Shown here one piece after another: positions 9,707-19,124 of a stretch of 64,000 nucleotides of DNA. Below the pieces are notes generated by a model that did no database searches, was not told the origin of the DNA, and saw nothing but the letters and a program-made list of their open reading frames with translations. The stretch's first letter is position 1, and every line of letters begins with the position of its first letter. Source of the stretch: Mesorhizobium sp. LHD-90 (GTDB taxonomy: Bacteria > Pseudomonadota > Alphaproteobacteria > Rhizobiales > Rhizobiaceae); NCBI RefSeq assembly GCF_030929505.1, contig NZ_JAVFVV010000006.1, forward strand, positions 186,001 through 250,000. Direction: 5' to 3'. Both the position numbers and the translations under genes were made by a program.

Positions 9707-11896
9707 ATGATGTATCAGGTCATCGTTTTCGCGCCGCTGCTGGGCTTCCTGATCGTCGGGCTGTTCGGCAATTCGATGGGCGCCAAGGCGTCGGAATACA
9801 CCACTTCCGGCCTGCTGGTGCTGTCGGCGGTGCTGTCCTGGGTCGCCTTCTTCGACGTGGCGCTGGGCGACGGCCAGGCCTTCACCGTGCCGGTGCTGCG
9901 CTTCATCGATTCTGGCAGCCTGCAGGCCGACTGGGCGCTGCGCATCGACTCGCTGACGGCGGTGATGCTGGTGGTCGTCAACACCGTGTCGGCGCTGGTC
10001 CATATCTACTCGATCGGCTACATGCACCACGACCCGCACCGGCCGCGCTTCTTCGCCTATCTCAGCCTGTTCACCTTCGCCATGCTGATGCTGGTGACCT
10101 CCGACAATCTGGTGCAGATGTTCTTCGGCTGGGAGGGCGTCGGTCTCGCCTCCTACCTGCTGATCGGCTTCTGGTACAAGAAGCCGTCGGCCAATGCCGC
10201 GGCGATCAAGGCCTTCGTCGTCAATCGCGTCGGCGATTTCGGTTTCGCGCTCGGCATTTTTGGCGTGTTCCTGCTGTTCGGCTCGGTGTCGTTCGACACC
10301 ATTTTCGCCAACGCCGCCGCCAACTACGCGCCGGCTGCCGTGCATGGCGAGGCGACGACCGGCGAAGGCCACGGCGCCGCAACCACCGAAGCCGGCCATG
10401 ACGCTGCTCCTGCCGCCACCGAGGCTGCACCGGCGGCCGAGACTGCTGCGCCGGCTCAGAGCGAAGCGGCTCCCGCCGCCTCCGGCGAGCATGGTGCCGC
10501 TCCTGCGCCCGCCGGAGAACACGGCGCGGACGTCGCCGCCGCGCCCGCCGGCGAGACGGTGATGACCTTCCTCGGCTACAGCCTCGACAAATATGCCGCG
10601 CTCACCGTCATCTGCCTGCTGCTCTTCATGGGCGCCATGGGCAAGTCGGCGCAGGTTCCGCTGCACACCTGGCTGCCGGACGCCATGGAAGGCCCGACCC
10701 CGGTGTCGGCGCTCATCCACGCCGCCACCATGGTGACCGCCGGCGTGTTCATGCTGGCCAGGCTATCGCCGCTGTTCGAGCATTCGCAGACGGCGCTGCT
10801 CGTCGTGACGATCATCGGCGCCATCACCGCCTTCTTCGCGGCGACCGTGGGCCTCGTGCAGAACGACATCAAGCGCGTCATCGCCTATTCGACCTGCTCG
10901 CAGCTCGGCTACATGTTCGTCGCGCTCGGCATGGGCTTCTACTCGGCGGCGATCTTCCACCTGTTCACCCACGCCTTCTTCAAGGCGCTGCTGTTCCTCG
11001 GCTCGGGATCGGTCATCCACGCCGTCTCTGACGAGCAGGACATGCGCAGGATGGGCGGGTTGCGAAAACTGATCCCGAAGACCTACTGGATGATGATCAT
11101 CGGCACGCTGGCGCTGACCGGCGTCGGCATCCCCGCCACCATCATCGGCACTGCCGGCTTCTTCTCCAAGGACGCCATCATCGAGGGCGCCTTCGCCGGC
11201 CACAACGCCTTTGCCGCCATCGCCTTCACGCTGCTGGTCGTGGCGGCTGCCTTCACCAGCTTCTATTCGTGGCGGCTTATCTTCATGACCTTCCACGGCA
11301 CGCCGCGCGCCACCGCCGACGTCATGCACCACGTGCATGAATCGCCGAACGTCATGCTGGTGCCGCTCTATCTGCTGGCGGTCGGCGCGCTGTTCGCCGG
11401 CGTGGTCTTCCACGACTGGTTCATCGGCGAGCATTACGAGGCGTTCTGGAAGACGGCGCTTTACACGCTGCCCGACAACCACATCCTGCACGACATCCAC
11501 GAGGTGCCGCTGTGGGTGAAGCTCGCACCGTTCGTGGCGATGGTCGGCGGTTTCCTCGTCGCGTATCAGTTCTACATCCGTAGCCCCGAGACGCCGCGGC
11601 AGGTGGCCGGGCGCCACCGGCTGCTCTACACGTTCCTGCTCAACAAGTGGTATTTCGACGAGCTTTACGACTTCCTGTTCGTCAATCCCGCAAAGCGCCT
11701 GGGCACCTTCCTGTGGAAGAAGGGCGACGGCGCCATCATCGATGGGCTTGGGCCTGACGGCGTGTCGGCGCGGGTCATCGACCTCACCAACCGGGCCGTC
11801 AAACTGCAGACCGGTTATCTCTATCACTACGCCTTCGTGATGCTGATCGGCGTCGCGGCGCTTGTCACTTGGATGATGCTGGGGAGCAGTTTCTAA
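9707..11896 (+). CDS. nuoL: NADH-quinone oxidoreductase subunit L with Ala/His-rich insert
   Basis: A 729-residue antiporter-like proton-pumping subunit with about 16 hydrophobic segments and the long C-terminal lateral region. Family motifs include [19 protein letters not shown] and the [11 protein letters not shown] helix. Residues about 205-283 form an Ala/Glu/His/Pro-rich low-complexity insert, which accounts for the excess over the usual 610-670 residues. Two adjacent ATGs (9707, 9710) could start it. The TAA overlaps the nuoM ATG. Confidence 0.97.
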   Translation: MMYQVIVFAPLLGFLIVGLFGNSMGAKASEYTTSGLLVLSAVLSWVAFFDVALGDGQAFTVPVLRFIDSGSLQADWALRIDSLTAVMLVVVNTVSALVHIYSIGYMHHDPHRPRFFAYLSLFTFAMLMLVTSDNLVQMFFGWEGVGLASYLLIGFWYKKPSANAAAIKAFVVNRVGDFGFALGIFGVFLLFGSVSFDTIFANAAANYAPAAVHGEATTGEGHGAATTEAGHDAAPAATEAAPAAETAAPAQSEAAPAASGEHGAAPAPAGEHGADVAAAPAGETVMTFLGYSLDKYAALTVICLLLFMGAMGKSAQVPLHTWLPDAMEGPTPVSALIHAATMVTAGVFMLARLSPLFEHSQTALLVVTIIGAITAFFAATVGLVQNDIKRVIAYSTCSQLGYMFVALGMGFYSAAIFHLFTHAFFKALLFLGSGSVIHAVSDEQDMRRMGGLRKLIPKTYWMMIIGTLALTGVGIPATIIGTAGFFSKDAIIEGAFAGHNAFAAIAFTLLVVAAAFTSFYSWRLIFMTFHGTPRATADVMHHVHESPNVMLVPLYLLAVGALFAGVVFHDWFIGEHYEAFWKTALYTLPDNHILHDIHEVPLWVKLAPFVAMVGGFLVAYQFYIRSPETPRQVAGRHRLLYTFLLNKWYFDELYDFLFVNPAKRLGTFLWKKGDGAIIDGLGPDGVSARVIDLTNRAVKLQTGYLYHYAFVMLIGVAALVTWMMLGSSF

Positions 11897-13431
11897 TGTC
11901 CAGCATGCCTATCCTGACGCTGGTCACCGGCCTGCCGCTCGTCGGCGCGTTGATCGTGCTGTTCATCCGCGACGAAGGCGAGGCGGCGCGCCGCAACATC
12001 CGCAACGTGACGCTGTGGACGACCGTTTTCACCTTCATCGTCTCGCTGTTCATCTGGACCGGTTTCGACAATTCGAACCCCGGCTTCCAGTTTGTCGAGA
12101 AGTTGGACTGGCTTGGCGGCGGCATCTCCTACCACATGGGCGTCGACGGCATCTCGATGCTGTTCGTCATCCTGACGACCTTCCTGCTGCCGCTCTGCAT
12201 CCTCGCCTCGTGGCAGGTGGAGAAGCGCGTCAAGGAATACATGATCGCCTTCCTGCTGCTCGAAACGCTGATGATCGGCGTCTTCTGCGCGCTCGACCTC
12301 GTGCTGTTCTATGTGTTCTTCGAGGCCGGCCTGATCCCGATGTTTCTCATCATCGGCGTCTGGGGCGGCAAGCGGCGCGTCTATGCCAGCTTCAAGTTTT
12401 TCCTCTACACGCTGCTCGGCTCGGTGCTGATGCTGCTCGCCGTCATGGCAATGTACTGGCAGGCCGGCACCACCGATATCCCGACGCTGCTGGCGCACGA
12501 CTTCCCTGCCAACATGCAGCCATGGCTGTGGCTGGCCTTCTTCGCGTCGTTCGCGGTCAAGATGCCGATGTGGCCGGTGCACACCTGGCTGCCCGACGCC
12601 CACGTCGAGGCGCCGACGGCGGGTTCGGTCATCCTGGCCGCCATCCTTCTGAAGATGGGCGGCTACGGATTCCTGCGCTTCTCGTTGCCGATGTTCCCGC
12701 TGGCCTCGGCCGACTTCGCGCCCTTCATCTTCACGCTCTCGGTGGTCGCGATCATCTACACCTCGCTGGTCGCGCTGATGCAGGAGGACATGAAGAAGCT
12801 GATCGCCTATTCGTCTGTCGCCCATATGGGCTACGTGACGATGGGCATCTTCGCGATGAACCAGGAAGGCATCCAGGGCTCGCTGTTCCAGATGCTGTCG
12901 CACGGCCTGGTGTCGGGCGCGCTGTTCCTCTGCGTCGGCGTCGTCTACGACCGCATGCACACCCGCGAGATCGCCGCCTATGGCGGGCTGGTCAACAACA
13001 TGCCGAAATACGCGGTGGTGTTCATGATCTTCACCATGGCCAATGTCGGCCTGCCGGGCACCTCGGGTTTCATCGGCGAATTCCTGACGCTGGTGGGCGT
13101 GTTCAAGGTCAACACCTGGGTGGCCTTCTTCGCCACCACCGGCGTCGTGCTTTCGGCCGCCTACGCGCTCTGGCTCTACCGCCGGGTGATCTACGGCGTG
13201 CTCTCCAAGGAAAGCCTGAAGGGCCTGCTGGACCTGTCGCCGCGCGAGAAGACGGTGATCTACCCGCTGGCGGTGCTGACAATCTTCTTCGGCGTCTATC
13301 CGGCGCCGGTGTTCGACGCGACCGCCGCCTCTGTGAAGGCGCTGGTCAGCCAGGTTTCAGCCTCCATCGAGGCGGGCGCGCAGACCGCGGCCGCCGAGCC
13401 GGCCGCCGCGGCGGAACCGGCTGCGCACTGA
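11896..13431 (+). CDS. nuoM: NADH-quinone oxidoreductase subunit M
   Basis: A 511-residue antiporter-like subunit. The conserved [16 protein letters not shown] helix (essential glutamate), the lysine helix around [24 protein letters not shown] and [11 protein letters not shown] are all present. I start it at 11896, where TAATG overlaps the nuoL stop, not at the upstream ATG at 11869 within nuoL. The C-terminus ends in an Ala/Glu tail of about 20 residues. Confidence 0.97.
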   Translation: MSSMPILTLVTGLPLVGALIVLFIRDEGEAARRNIRNVTLWTTVFTFIVSLFIWTGFDNSNPGFQFVEKLDWLGGGISYHMGVDGISMLFVILTTFLLPLCILASWQVEKRVKEYMIAFLLLETLMIGVFCALDLVLFYVFFEAGLIPMFLIIGVWGGKRRVYASFKFFLYTLLGSVLMLLAVMAMYWQAGTTDIPTLLAHDFPANMQPWLWLAFFASFAVKMPMWPVHTWLPDAHVEAPTAGSVILAAILLKMGGYGFLRFSLPMFPLASADFAPFIFTLSVVAIIYTSLVALMQEDMKKLIAYSSVAHMGYVTMGIFAMNQEGIQGSLFQMLSHGLVSGALFLCVGVVYDRMHTREIAAYGGLVNNMPKYAVVFMIFTMANVGLPGTSGFIGEFLTLVGVFKVNTWVAFFATTGVVLSAAYALWLYRRVIYGVLSKESLKGLLDLSPREKTVIYPLAVLTIFFGVYPAPVFDATAASVKALVSQVSASIEAGAQTAAAEPAAAAEPAAH

Positions 13432-13444
13432 CAGGGACAGGCAG

Positions 13445-14881
13445 ATGACGCCAGATCTTTCGCTTAGTCTCTCGCTCGCCGCGCCGGAACTCATCATCGC
13501 GCTCGGCGCGCTGGCGCTGCTCATGGTCGGCGTCTATTCCGGCGAGCGCGCCAACACCACGGTCACCGGGCTTGCGGTCGCAATCCTGATCGCCGCCGGC
13601 GCCTGGATGCTGCTGTTCACCGGCGACGGCACGGCCTTCGGCGGCAGCTTCGTCAACGACGCCTTTGGCCGCTTCATGAAGGTGCTGACGCTGATCGGCT
13701 CGATCGTCACGCTGATCATGTCGGTCGGTTTCGCCAAGGCGGAAAAATTCGACAAGTTCGAGTATCCGGTGCTCATCATGCTGGCGACGCTCGGCATGCT
13801 GCTGATGGTTTCCGCCAACAACATGATCGCGCTCTATCTCGGGCTCGAACTGCAGTCGCTGTCGCTTTATGTGCTTGCCGCGATCAACCGCGACAGCGTG
13901 CGCTCGACCGAAGCGGGCCTGAAATATTTCGTGCTCGGCGCACTGTCGTCCGGCATGCTGCTCTATGGCATCAGCCTCGTCTACGGCTACACCGGCAACA
14001 CCGACTTCGAGGCCATCGCCGCCGCGCTCGGCGAGGGCGAGCGCCAGCTCGGCCTGGTCTTCGGCCTGGTCTTCGTGCTCGCGGGCCTCGCCTTCAAGAT
14101 CTCCGCCGTGCCGTTCCATATGTGGACGCCCGACGTCTATGAGGGCGCCCCGACGCCGGTCACCGCCTTCTTCGCCGCCGCGCCGAAGATGGCGGCCATG
14201 GCTCTGCTCACCCGCGTGACCATGGGCGCCTTCGAGCCGATCGCGCCCGACTGGCAGCAGATCATCGTGTTCATCGCCATCGCTTCCATGGTGCTGGGCT
14301 CCGTGGCTGCGATCGGCCAGAGCAACATCAAGCGCCTGATGGCCTATTCGTCGATCGGCCATATGGGTTTCGCGCTGGTCGGGCTCGCCGCCAACAGCGA
14401 GGCCGGCGCGCAGGGCGTGGCGCTCTACATGCTGATCTACCTGATGATGACGCTCGGCACCTTTGCCTTCATCCTCGCCATGCGCCGCAAGGACGGCAAT
14501 GTCGAACAGATCGGCGATCTTGCCGGCCTGTCGTCGACCAATCCGGGCATGGCGACGATCATGACCATCTTGATGTTCTCGTTGGCCGGCATTCCGCCGC
14601 TCGCGGGGTTCTGGGCGAAATGGTACGTCTTCCTCGCCGCCATCAACGCCGAGCTCTATGCGCTCGCCATCATCGGCGTGCTGGCCTCGGTCGTGGGCGC
14701 CTACTACTATTTGCGTATCATCAAGATCATGTGGTTCGACGAGCCGGTCGGCGGTTTCCTGCCGATGGCTGGCGAACTGCGTCTGGTGCTTGGTGTCTCC
14801 GGCGCGTTCGTGCTGTTTTATGTCTTGATCGGCGGGCCGATCGGCAGCATGGCGCAAGCCGCCGCAAGATCGTTCTTTTAG
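13445..14881 (+). CDS. nuoN: NADH-quinone oxidoreductase subunit N
   Basis: A 478-residue third antiporter-like subunit, with about 14 hydrophobic segments. [20 protein letters not shown] and [20 protein letters not shown] are diagnostic for NuoN. It is the last complex I gene of the run; birA follows after 4 bp, so the transcript probably continues. Confidence 0.98.
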   Translation: MTPDLSLSLSLAAPELIIALGALALLMVGVYSGERANTTVTGLAVAILIAAGAWMLLFTGDGTAFGGSFVNDAFGRFMKVLTLIGSIVTLIMSVGFAKAEKFDKFEYPVLIMLATLGMLLMVSANNMIALYLGLELQSLSLYVLAAINRDSVRSTEAGLKYFVLGALSSGMLLYGISLVYGYTGNTDFEAIAAALGEGERQLGLVFGLVFVLAGLAFKISAVPFHMWTPDVYEGAPTPVTAFFAAAPKMAAMALLTRVTMGAFEPIAPDWQQIIVFIAIASMVLGSVAAIGQSNIKRLMAYSSIGHMGFALVGLAANSEAGAQGVALYMLIYLMMTLGTFAFILAMRRKDGNVEQIGDLAGLSSTNPGMATIMTILMFSLAGIPPLAGFWAKWYVFLAAINAELYALAIIGVLASVVGAYYYLRIIKIMWFDEPVGGFLPMAGELRLVLGVSGAFVLFYVLIGGPIGSMAQAAARSFF

Positions 14882-14885
14882 AGGA

Positions 14886-15713
14886 ATGGGATTCCAGCTT
14901 CCCCCGACCGCGATTGCCGACGGCTACCGGCTGGATGCGCATGAAACCGTAGGTTCTACCAACGCGCTGGCGATCGAGCATGCGCGCGCAGGCGACCCCG
15001 GCAAGCTTTGGGTCGTCGCCAGCCGGCAGGAAAGCGGCCGCGGCCGCCGTGGCCGCGCCTGGGCGACACCGGAGGGCAATCTCGCCGCGACCCTGATGAT
15101 GGTCTCGGTCCGTGACCTGCAGCGCGCCGCGACGCTCGGCTTCGTGGCCGGCCTTGCGCTGTCAGATGCGCTCGATGCCGTTGCGCCCGGCGTCAGCGTT
15201 GCCGTGGCGCCGGACGGCGCCTCAGGCGTGCGTGGCGCCCGCTTCGAGTTGAAATGGCCGAACGACGTGCTTGCCGGCGGTGCCAAGATGGCCGGCATCC
15301 TTCTGGAATCGGCGATGATCTCCGACGACAAGGCGGCGATCGCGGTCGGCATCGGCGTCAATGTCGTGGCCTTTCCGCAGGACGTGCCTTATCCTGCCAC
15401 ATCGTTGCGGGCGCTCGGTGCTAGATGCGACGCGGCGACGCTGTTTCTTGCGCTCGCCGATGCCTGGAGCGAGACGATGCGGCAATGGGACGAGGGCAGG
15501 GGGCTTGCACAGATCCGCAAGCGCTGGCTGTCGCGCGCGGCCGGTCTCGGCGGCGAGGTCGCTGTTCGCGCCGACGGCAGGATCGTGCGCGGCGTGTTCG
15601 AAACCATTGACGAAGAGTGCCGGTTTGTCATTCGCGAGGACGGCGGCGGCAGGATTGTGATCACGGCCGGCGACGTGCATTTCGGTGCGGTGGCGTCGGC
15701 TGGCGCGGTATAG
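14886..15713 (+). CDS. birA: Biotin-[acetyl-CoA-carboxylase] ligase
   Basis: A 275-residue biotin protein ligase that joins biotin to the carboxyl carrier protein via biotinyl-AMP. The ligase motifs are visible: GRGRRGRAW near residues 50-58 and KWPNDVLAGGAKMAGIL near 123. There is no N-terminal winged-helix DNA-binding domain, so this is the ligase-only class. It directly follows nuoN, an order common in Rhizobiales. Confidence 0.93.
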   Translation: MGFQLPPTAIADGYRLDAHETVGSTNALAIEHARAGDPGKLWVVASRQESGRGRRGRAWATPEGNLAATLMMVSVRDLQRAATLGFVAGLALSDALDAVAPGVSVAVAPDGASGVRGARFELKWPNDVLAGGAKMAGILLESAMISDDKAAIAVGIGVNVVAFPQDVPYPATSLRALGARCDAATLFLALADAWSETMRQWDEGRGLAQIRKRWLSRAAGLGGEVAVRADGRIVRGVFETIDEECRFVIREDGGGRIVITAGDVHFGAVASAGAV

Positions 15714-15741
15714 AATCCATGGTGGCGGCGGTGCTTCTTCC

Positions 15742-15899
15742 CACCCCCCTCTGTCCTGCCGGACATCTCCCCCGCAAGGGAGGAGATTGGCTGACCTCTT
15801 CGGTTTCGCCAATCGCCGGCGTTGATGGTTGGGCGGGAAGGTTGAAACTGCCAATCTCCCCCCTTGCGGGGGAGATGTCCGGCAGGACAGAGGGGGGTG
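15742..15899. repeat. Long inverted repeat between birA and rnj
   Basis: Two 49-bp arms (15742-15790 and 15851-15899) are inverted copies of each other with one mismatch by my alignment, separated by a 60-bp loop. The arms begin CACCCCCCTCTGTCCTGCCG. The right arm ends 40 bp before the rnj start. In RNA it would form a very stable hairpin in the birA-rnj transcript. Confidence 0.85.
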
Positions 15900-15939
15900 C
15901 AACTGGGCGCACTCATCGACGGAACGGGGCGAGGTAGCG

Positions 15940-17610
15940 ATGGCAAAATATTCAGGTCCCGAACTCGTCTTCGCGCCGCTTGGCGGCGTCGGCGAGATCG
16001 GCATGAACTTCGCGCTCTATGGTTTCGGCCCGGCGGAGGCGCGGGAGTGGCTGGTGGTCGACGTCGGCGTGACCTTTCCCGATGCGACGCTGCCGGGCGT
16101 CGACCTCGTCCTGCCCGACATCCGCTACATCGAGGAGCGGGCGGAAAACCTGCGTGGCATCGTGATCACCCATGCGCATGAGGACCACTACGGTGCGCTG
16201 CTCGATCTTTGGCCGCGGCTGAAGGCGCCGGTGTGGATGACGCCGTTCACCGCCGGCCTGCTGGAAGCCAAGCGCCAGCAGGAGGCGGCCAGCCTGAAAC
16301 TGCCCATCAATATCTTTCGCGCCGGCGAAAAGTTTTCGGTCGGACCGTTCGGCATCGAGGCGGTGGCCGTCACCCATTCGATCCCGGAGCCGGTGTCGCT
16401 CGCCATCACCACGCCGCTCGGCACCGTGATCCACACCGCCGACTGGAAGATCGATCCGGCGCCGGAGATCGGCCCGCTCACCAACGAGGCGCGCTTCCGC
16501 GAACTTGGCGCCGCCGGCGTGCTAGCGCTGGTCTGCGATTCCACCAATGCGCTGCGCGAGGGCGAGTCCCCGTCGGAACAGGCGGTGGGGCAGGGGCTGC
16601 GCGGCGTCATCGAGGCAGCACCCGGCCGCGTCGCCGTCACCACCTTCTCCTCGAATGTCGGGCGCATCCGCTCCATCGCCGAGGCGGCGCGCGACACAGG
16701 CCGGCAATGCCTGCTGCTCGGCCGCTCATTGAAGCGCGTCGTCAATGTCGCCGGCGAACTCGGCTACATGGACGGCCTGCCCGACTTCATCCACGAGGAG
16801 GATTACGGCTTCATTCCACGCGAGAACCTTGTCGTCATCTGCACCGGCAGCCAGGGTGAGGCGCGCGCCGCGTTGGCAAAACTGGCGCGAGACGAGATGA
16901 AGACGGTAGCGCTGACGCCGGGCGACGTTGTGGTATTTTCGTCCCGCACCATTCCCGGCAACGAGAAGGCGATCCTGGAGATCAAGAACCTCTTGATCGA
17001 CCAGGGCGTCAAGATCGTCGAGGACGGCGATGCGTTGGTGCATGTTTCCGGCCACCCGCGCCGCGCCGAGCTCAGGCGCATGTACGAATGGACAAAACCG
17101 AGGATCGGCATTCCCGTCCACGGCGAGGCGGCGCATCTGGTGGCGCAGGGCGCGCTGATGGCGGAGTCCGGCATTCCCGAGGTGGCGCAGGTGCGCGACG
17201 GCGACATGATCCGGCTGGCGCCGGGGGCTGCCGAGATTGTCGACCAGGTGCCTTACGGCCGCTTCTACAAGGACGGCAAGCTGGTCGGCGACGACGAGGC
17301 GATGGGTATCCGCGAGCGGCGAAAACTGTCCTTCGCCGGCCATGTCGCGGTCAATGTCGTGCTCGACGACAAATACCAACTCGCCGGCGATCCCGACATC
17401 GTATCCATCGGCGTGGCGAAACTCGACGCCTCGGGCGAGGAGGTCGAGGAGCTGATGCTCGATGCGGCGATCGGCGCGGTGGACTCGATCCCCCGCCAGC
17501 GCCGAAAAGACCTCGACCTCGTGCAGGAGGCGGTGCGCCGCGCCGTGCGCGCCTCCGCCAACGAGGTGTGGGGCAAGAAGCCGCTGGTGACGGTGTTTGT
17601 GACGAAGTGA
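15940..17610 (+). CDS. rnj: Ribonuclease J
   Basis: A 556-residue metallo-beta-lactamase/beta-CASP ribonuclease with 5'-exo- and endonuclease activity in rRNA and mRNA processing. The zinc motif HAHEDHYGAL is near residue 78, and the beta-CASP histidine lies in VHVSGHPRRAEL. The ATG at 15940 follows GAGG; an open frame extends upstream to 15829 but passes through the repeat arm and lacks family similarity, so I reject that start. Confidence 0.93.
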   Translation: MAKYSGPELVFAPLGGVGEIGMNFALYGFGPAEAREWLVVDVGVTFPDATLPGVDLVLPDIRYIEERAENLRGIVITHAHEDHYGALLDLWPRLKAPVWMTPFTAGLLEAKRQQEAASLKLPINIFRAGEKFSVGPFGIEAVAVTHSIPEPVSLAITTPLGTVIHTADWKIDPAPEIGPLTNEARFRELGAAGVLALVCDSTNALREGESPSEQAVGQGLRGVIEAAPGRVAVTTFSSNVGRIRSIAEAARDTGRQCLLLGRSLKRVVNVAGELGYMDGLPDFIHEEDYGFIPRENLVVICTGSQGEARAALAKLARDEMKTVALTPGDVVVFSSRTIPGNEKAILEIKNLLIDQGVKIVEDGDALVHVSGHPRRAELRRMYEWTKPRIGIPVHGEAAHLVAQGALMAESGIPEVAQVRDGDMIRLAPGAAEIVDQVPYGRFYKDGKLVGDDEAMGIRERRKLSFAGHVAVNVVLDDKYQLAGDPDIVSIGVAKLDASGEEVEELMLDAAIGAVDSIPRQRRKDLDLVQEAVRRAVRASANEVWGKKPLVTVFVTK

Positions 17611-17617
17611 GAAAAGA

Positions 17618-17716
17618 GCGAATAGGGAGTAGCGAATAGCGAATAGCGAATAGTTCTCGCTTTGACGATCCTTCTATTGCCTGCCTTCTATTCGCTATTC
17701 GCTATTCGCTATTCGC
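17618..17716. repeat. Facing arrays of a GAATAGC heptamer
   Basis: Between rnj and mce, imperfect GCGAATA/GAATAGC units run four times or so at 17618-17653. After a 34-bp spacer the complementary CTATTCG runs four times at 17688-17716. The two arrays can pair into one long hairpin. It lies just upstream of the mce start (17728), so it would sit in the leader RNA of that gene. Confidence 0.8.
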
Positions 17717-17727
17717 TTGGAGTCCCC

Positions 17728-18132
17728 ATGCTCGGCCGCCTGAACCACGTCGCCATCGCCGTCCCGGACCTCGCTGCCGCGACCGCCACCTATCGCGACA
17801 CGCTCGGCGCCAAGGTGACCGAGCCGCAGGCGCTGCCGGAGCATGGCGTCACGGTGGTCTTCATCGACACCGGCAACACCAAGATCGAACTTTTGGAGCC
17901 GCTCGGCGAAAATTCGCCGATCGCCGCGTTCCTCGACAAGAATCCGTCCGGCGGCATGCATCACGTCTGCTACGAGGTCGACGACATTCTTGCCGCCCGC
18001 GACCGGCTGAAGGCTGCCGGCGCGCGTGTGCTCGGCGACGGCAATCCGAAGATCGGAGCCCACGGCAAGCCGGTGCTGTTCCTGCATCCCAAGGACTTTT
18101 GCGGCACGCTGGTCGAACTGGAACAAGCCTGA
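17728..18132 (+). CDS. mce: Methylmalonyl-CoA epimerase
   Basis: A 134-residue vicinal-oxygen-chelate fold enzyme that interconverts (R)- and (S)-methylmalonyl-CoA in propionate metabolism. Metal-site features are visible in LNHVAIAVPDL, GGMHHVCYEVDD and the terminal GTLVELEQ glutamate. I use the ATG at 17728; the frame is open upstream but that part is the heptamer array. A DUF1467 gene follows 22 bp downstream. Confidence 0.92.
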   Translation: MLGRLNHVAIAVPDLAAATATYRDTLGAKVTEPQALPEHGVTVVFIDTGNTKIELLEPLGENSPIAAFLDKNPSGGMHHVCYEVDDILAARDRLKAAGARVLGDGNPKIGAHGKPVLFLHPKDFCGTLVELEQA

Positions 18133-18154
18133 AAGCGGAGCAGGAAGCCGGCTA

Positions 18155-18424
18155 ATGACCTATATTTCCGCCTTCGCGGTCTTCCTCATCATCTGGTGGG
18201 TGGTGCTGTTCGCCGTTCTGCCCTTCGGCCTCAAAACCCAGGACGACGACGGCGAGGTTCTGCCCGGCACCCATTCCAGCGCGCCGCGCGGGCCGCATAT
18301 GCTGCGCGCGGTGATCTGGACGACCGTCGTGTCGCTGCTGATCTTCGGTTTTCTGGTGCTGCTGACCCGTTATTTCGGACTCAGCTTCGACGATATTCCG
18401 CGCGTCATCCCGGATTTCAATTAG
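18155..18424 (+). CDS. DUF1467 family small membrane protein
   Basis: An 89-residue protein with two membrane segments (about 4-25 and 52-74) and the conserved WWVVLFAVLPFGLKTQ segment of DUF1467. Function is unknown; in Rhizobiales it regularly sits between mce and proS. Its TAG stop is formed by the boundary of the repeat element at 18422-18693 (the TA flank plus the first G of the element). Confidence 0.85.
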   Translation: MTYISAFAVFLIIWWVVLFAVLPFGLKTQDDDGEVLPGTHSSAPRGPHMLRAVIWTTVVSLLIFGFLVLLTRYFGLSFDDIPRVIPDFN

Positions 18425-18693
18425 AGCGTGTCGCGCCCAATCGGGTTCATTCTGTTTCTCGTTTGGCGAGGCGATCCACAAGGAAGGTCGCGAAGGTCGA
18501 TGTGGTTCATCGGCCGAGCGGCCTGACGAAGTGGGCGCCCGCCAAACGGGAAACCCGGAGGGCCGGGCCAGTTTGGGCCAAATCCATCGGGCTTCGTCTT
18601 GTCCGGGCCACCAGCCCGACCCGCGACGAAGCCCTCGACCTTGGCCCAAACCGTCGCCGGCAGAATGTATCAGATTGGGTGCGACACGCTCTA
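18422..18693. mobile_element. TA-flanked 268-bp MITE-like element
   Basis: Terminal inverted repeats of about 32 bp begin GAGCGTGTCGC; the right end is GCGACACGCTC. Each end is flanked by TA, the expected duplication of an IS630/mariner-type transposase, though no transposase is encoded here. The interior has no gene. The left flank provides the stop codon of the DUF1467 gene. AGAGCGTGTCGC repeats are familiar from Mesorhizobium-type genomes; assignment as a MITE is inference. Confidence 0.65.
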
Positions 18694-18729
18694 ATACTGC
18701 TTACGCAGCGGAAGCCCAAAAATCTGCAC

Positions 18730-18758
18730 AAAAAAAATGCAAGGCACGAGGCCTTGCA
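18730..18758 (-). terminator. Intrinsic terminator on the minus strand
   Basis: A perfect 8-bp stem (TGCAAGGC/GCCTTGCA) with a 5-nt loop, followed in the minus direction by eight T. In the plus direction only a short T-run follows, so the minus strand is the likelier one served. Confidence 0.65.
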
Positions 18759-18868
18759 ATTTTAACGCGTCCGATCTGCTTTCCGGTGTCCGGCGGCAGC
18801 AATTTCTCGCGCCTAGATCGCATCCTCCCAAGACTTGACCGCGTAGGAGAGCGAATTGCATGTCGCTC
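18730..18868 (-). ncRNA. Candidate small RNA between the DUF1467 gene and proS
   Basis: Read on the minus strand, a TATAAC box (18873-18878) is followed by a perfect 8-bp hairpin (GAGAGCGA at 18863-18870 pairing with TCGCTCTC at 18847-18854), a linker with CTCCT-type anti-Shine-Dalgarno sequence, and a strong intrinsic terminator at 18730-18758. No good -35 box is seen. No protein-coding gene explains the terminator in this direction. An RNA of about 139 nt is inference from these signals. Confidence 0.35.
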
Positions 18869-19124
18869 TCTCGTTATAGGGCTGCACCTTAGACCAAGGC
18901 CGGACAAAATGTCACGGAAAATTTTGTCGGGAAACAGCGTTTGATGTGCTGCACTGCACAACGGAACGGCAGGGCATGCCTCAAAAACCGACAGCGCCGA
19001 TACTGTTCCCCCGGCGCCCGGCCCGCGGGTTTCCATCCCGTCATGAAATCGCTATGAAGCGCGTGCAGGAGCCTCCTTTCCCGCCACCGATTCCGGCGTA
19101 GTTTCCCTTGTCCAGGACCCCTTC
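18869..19124. other. Intergenic region upstream of proS
   Basis: About 250 bp leading to proS. I see no gene. A dyad ACAAAATGTC...AAAATTTTGTCG lies around 18902-18931 and might be a regulatory site; the proS promoter is presumably here but I cannot place it. The ribosome site before proS is weak. Confidence 0.35.

Noticed and set aside
13346-14857. A 503-codon minus-strand frame
   Set aside because: Shadow of nuoN.
17618-17716. Short repeats that might suggest a CRISPR array
   Set aside because: Units are 7 bp, without unique spacers, and the two blocks are inverted to each other; no cas genes are present.
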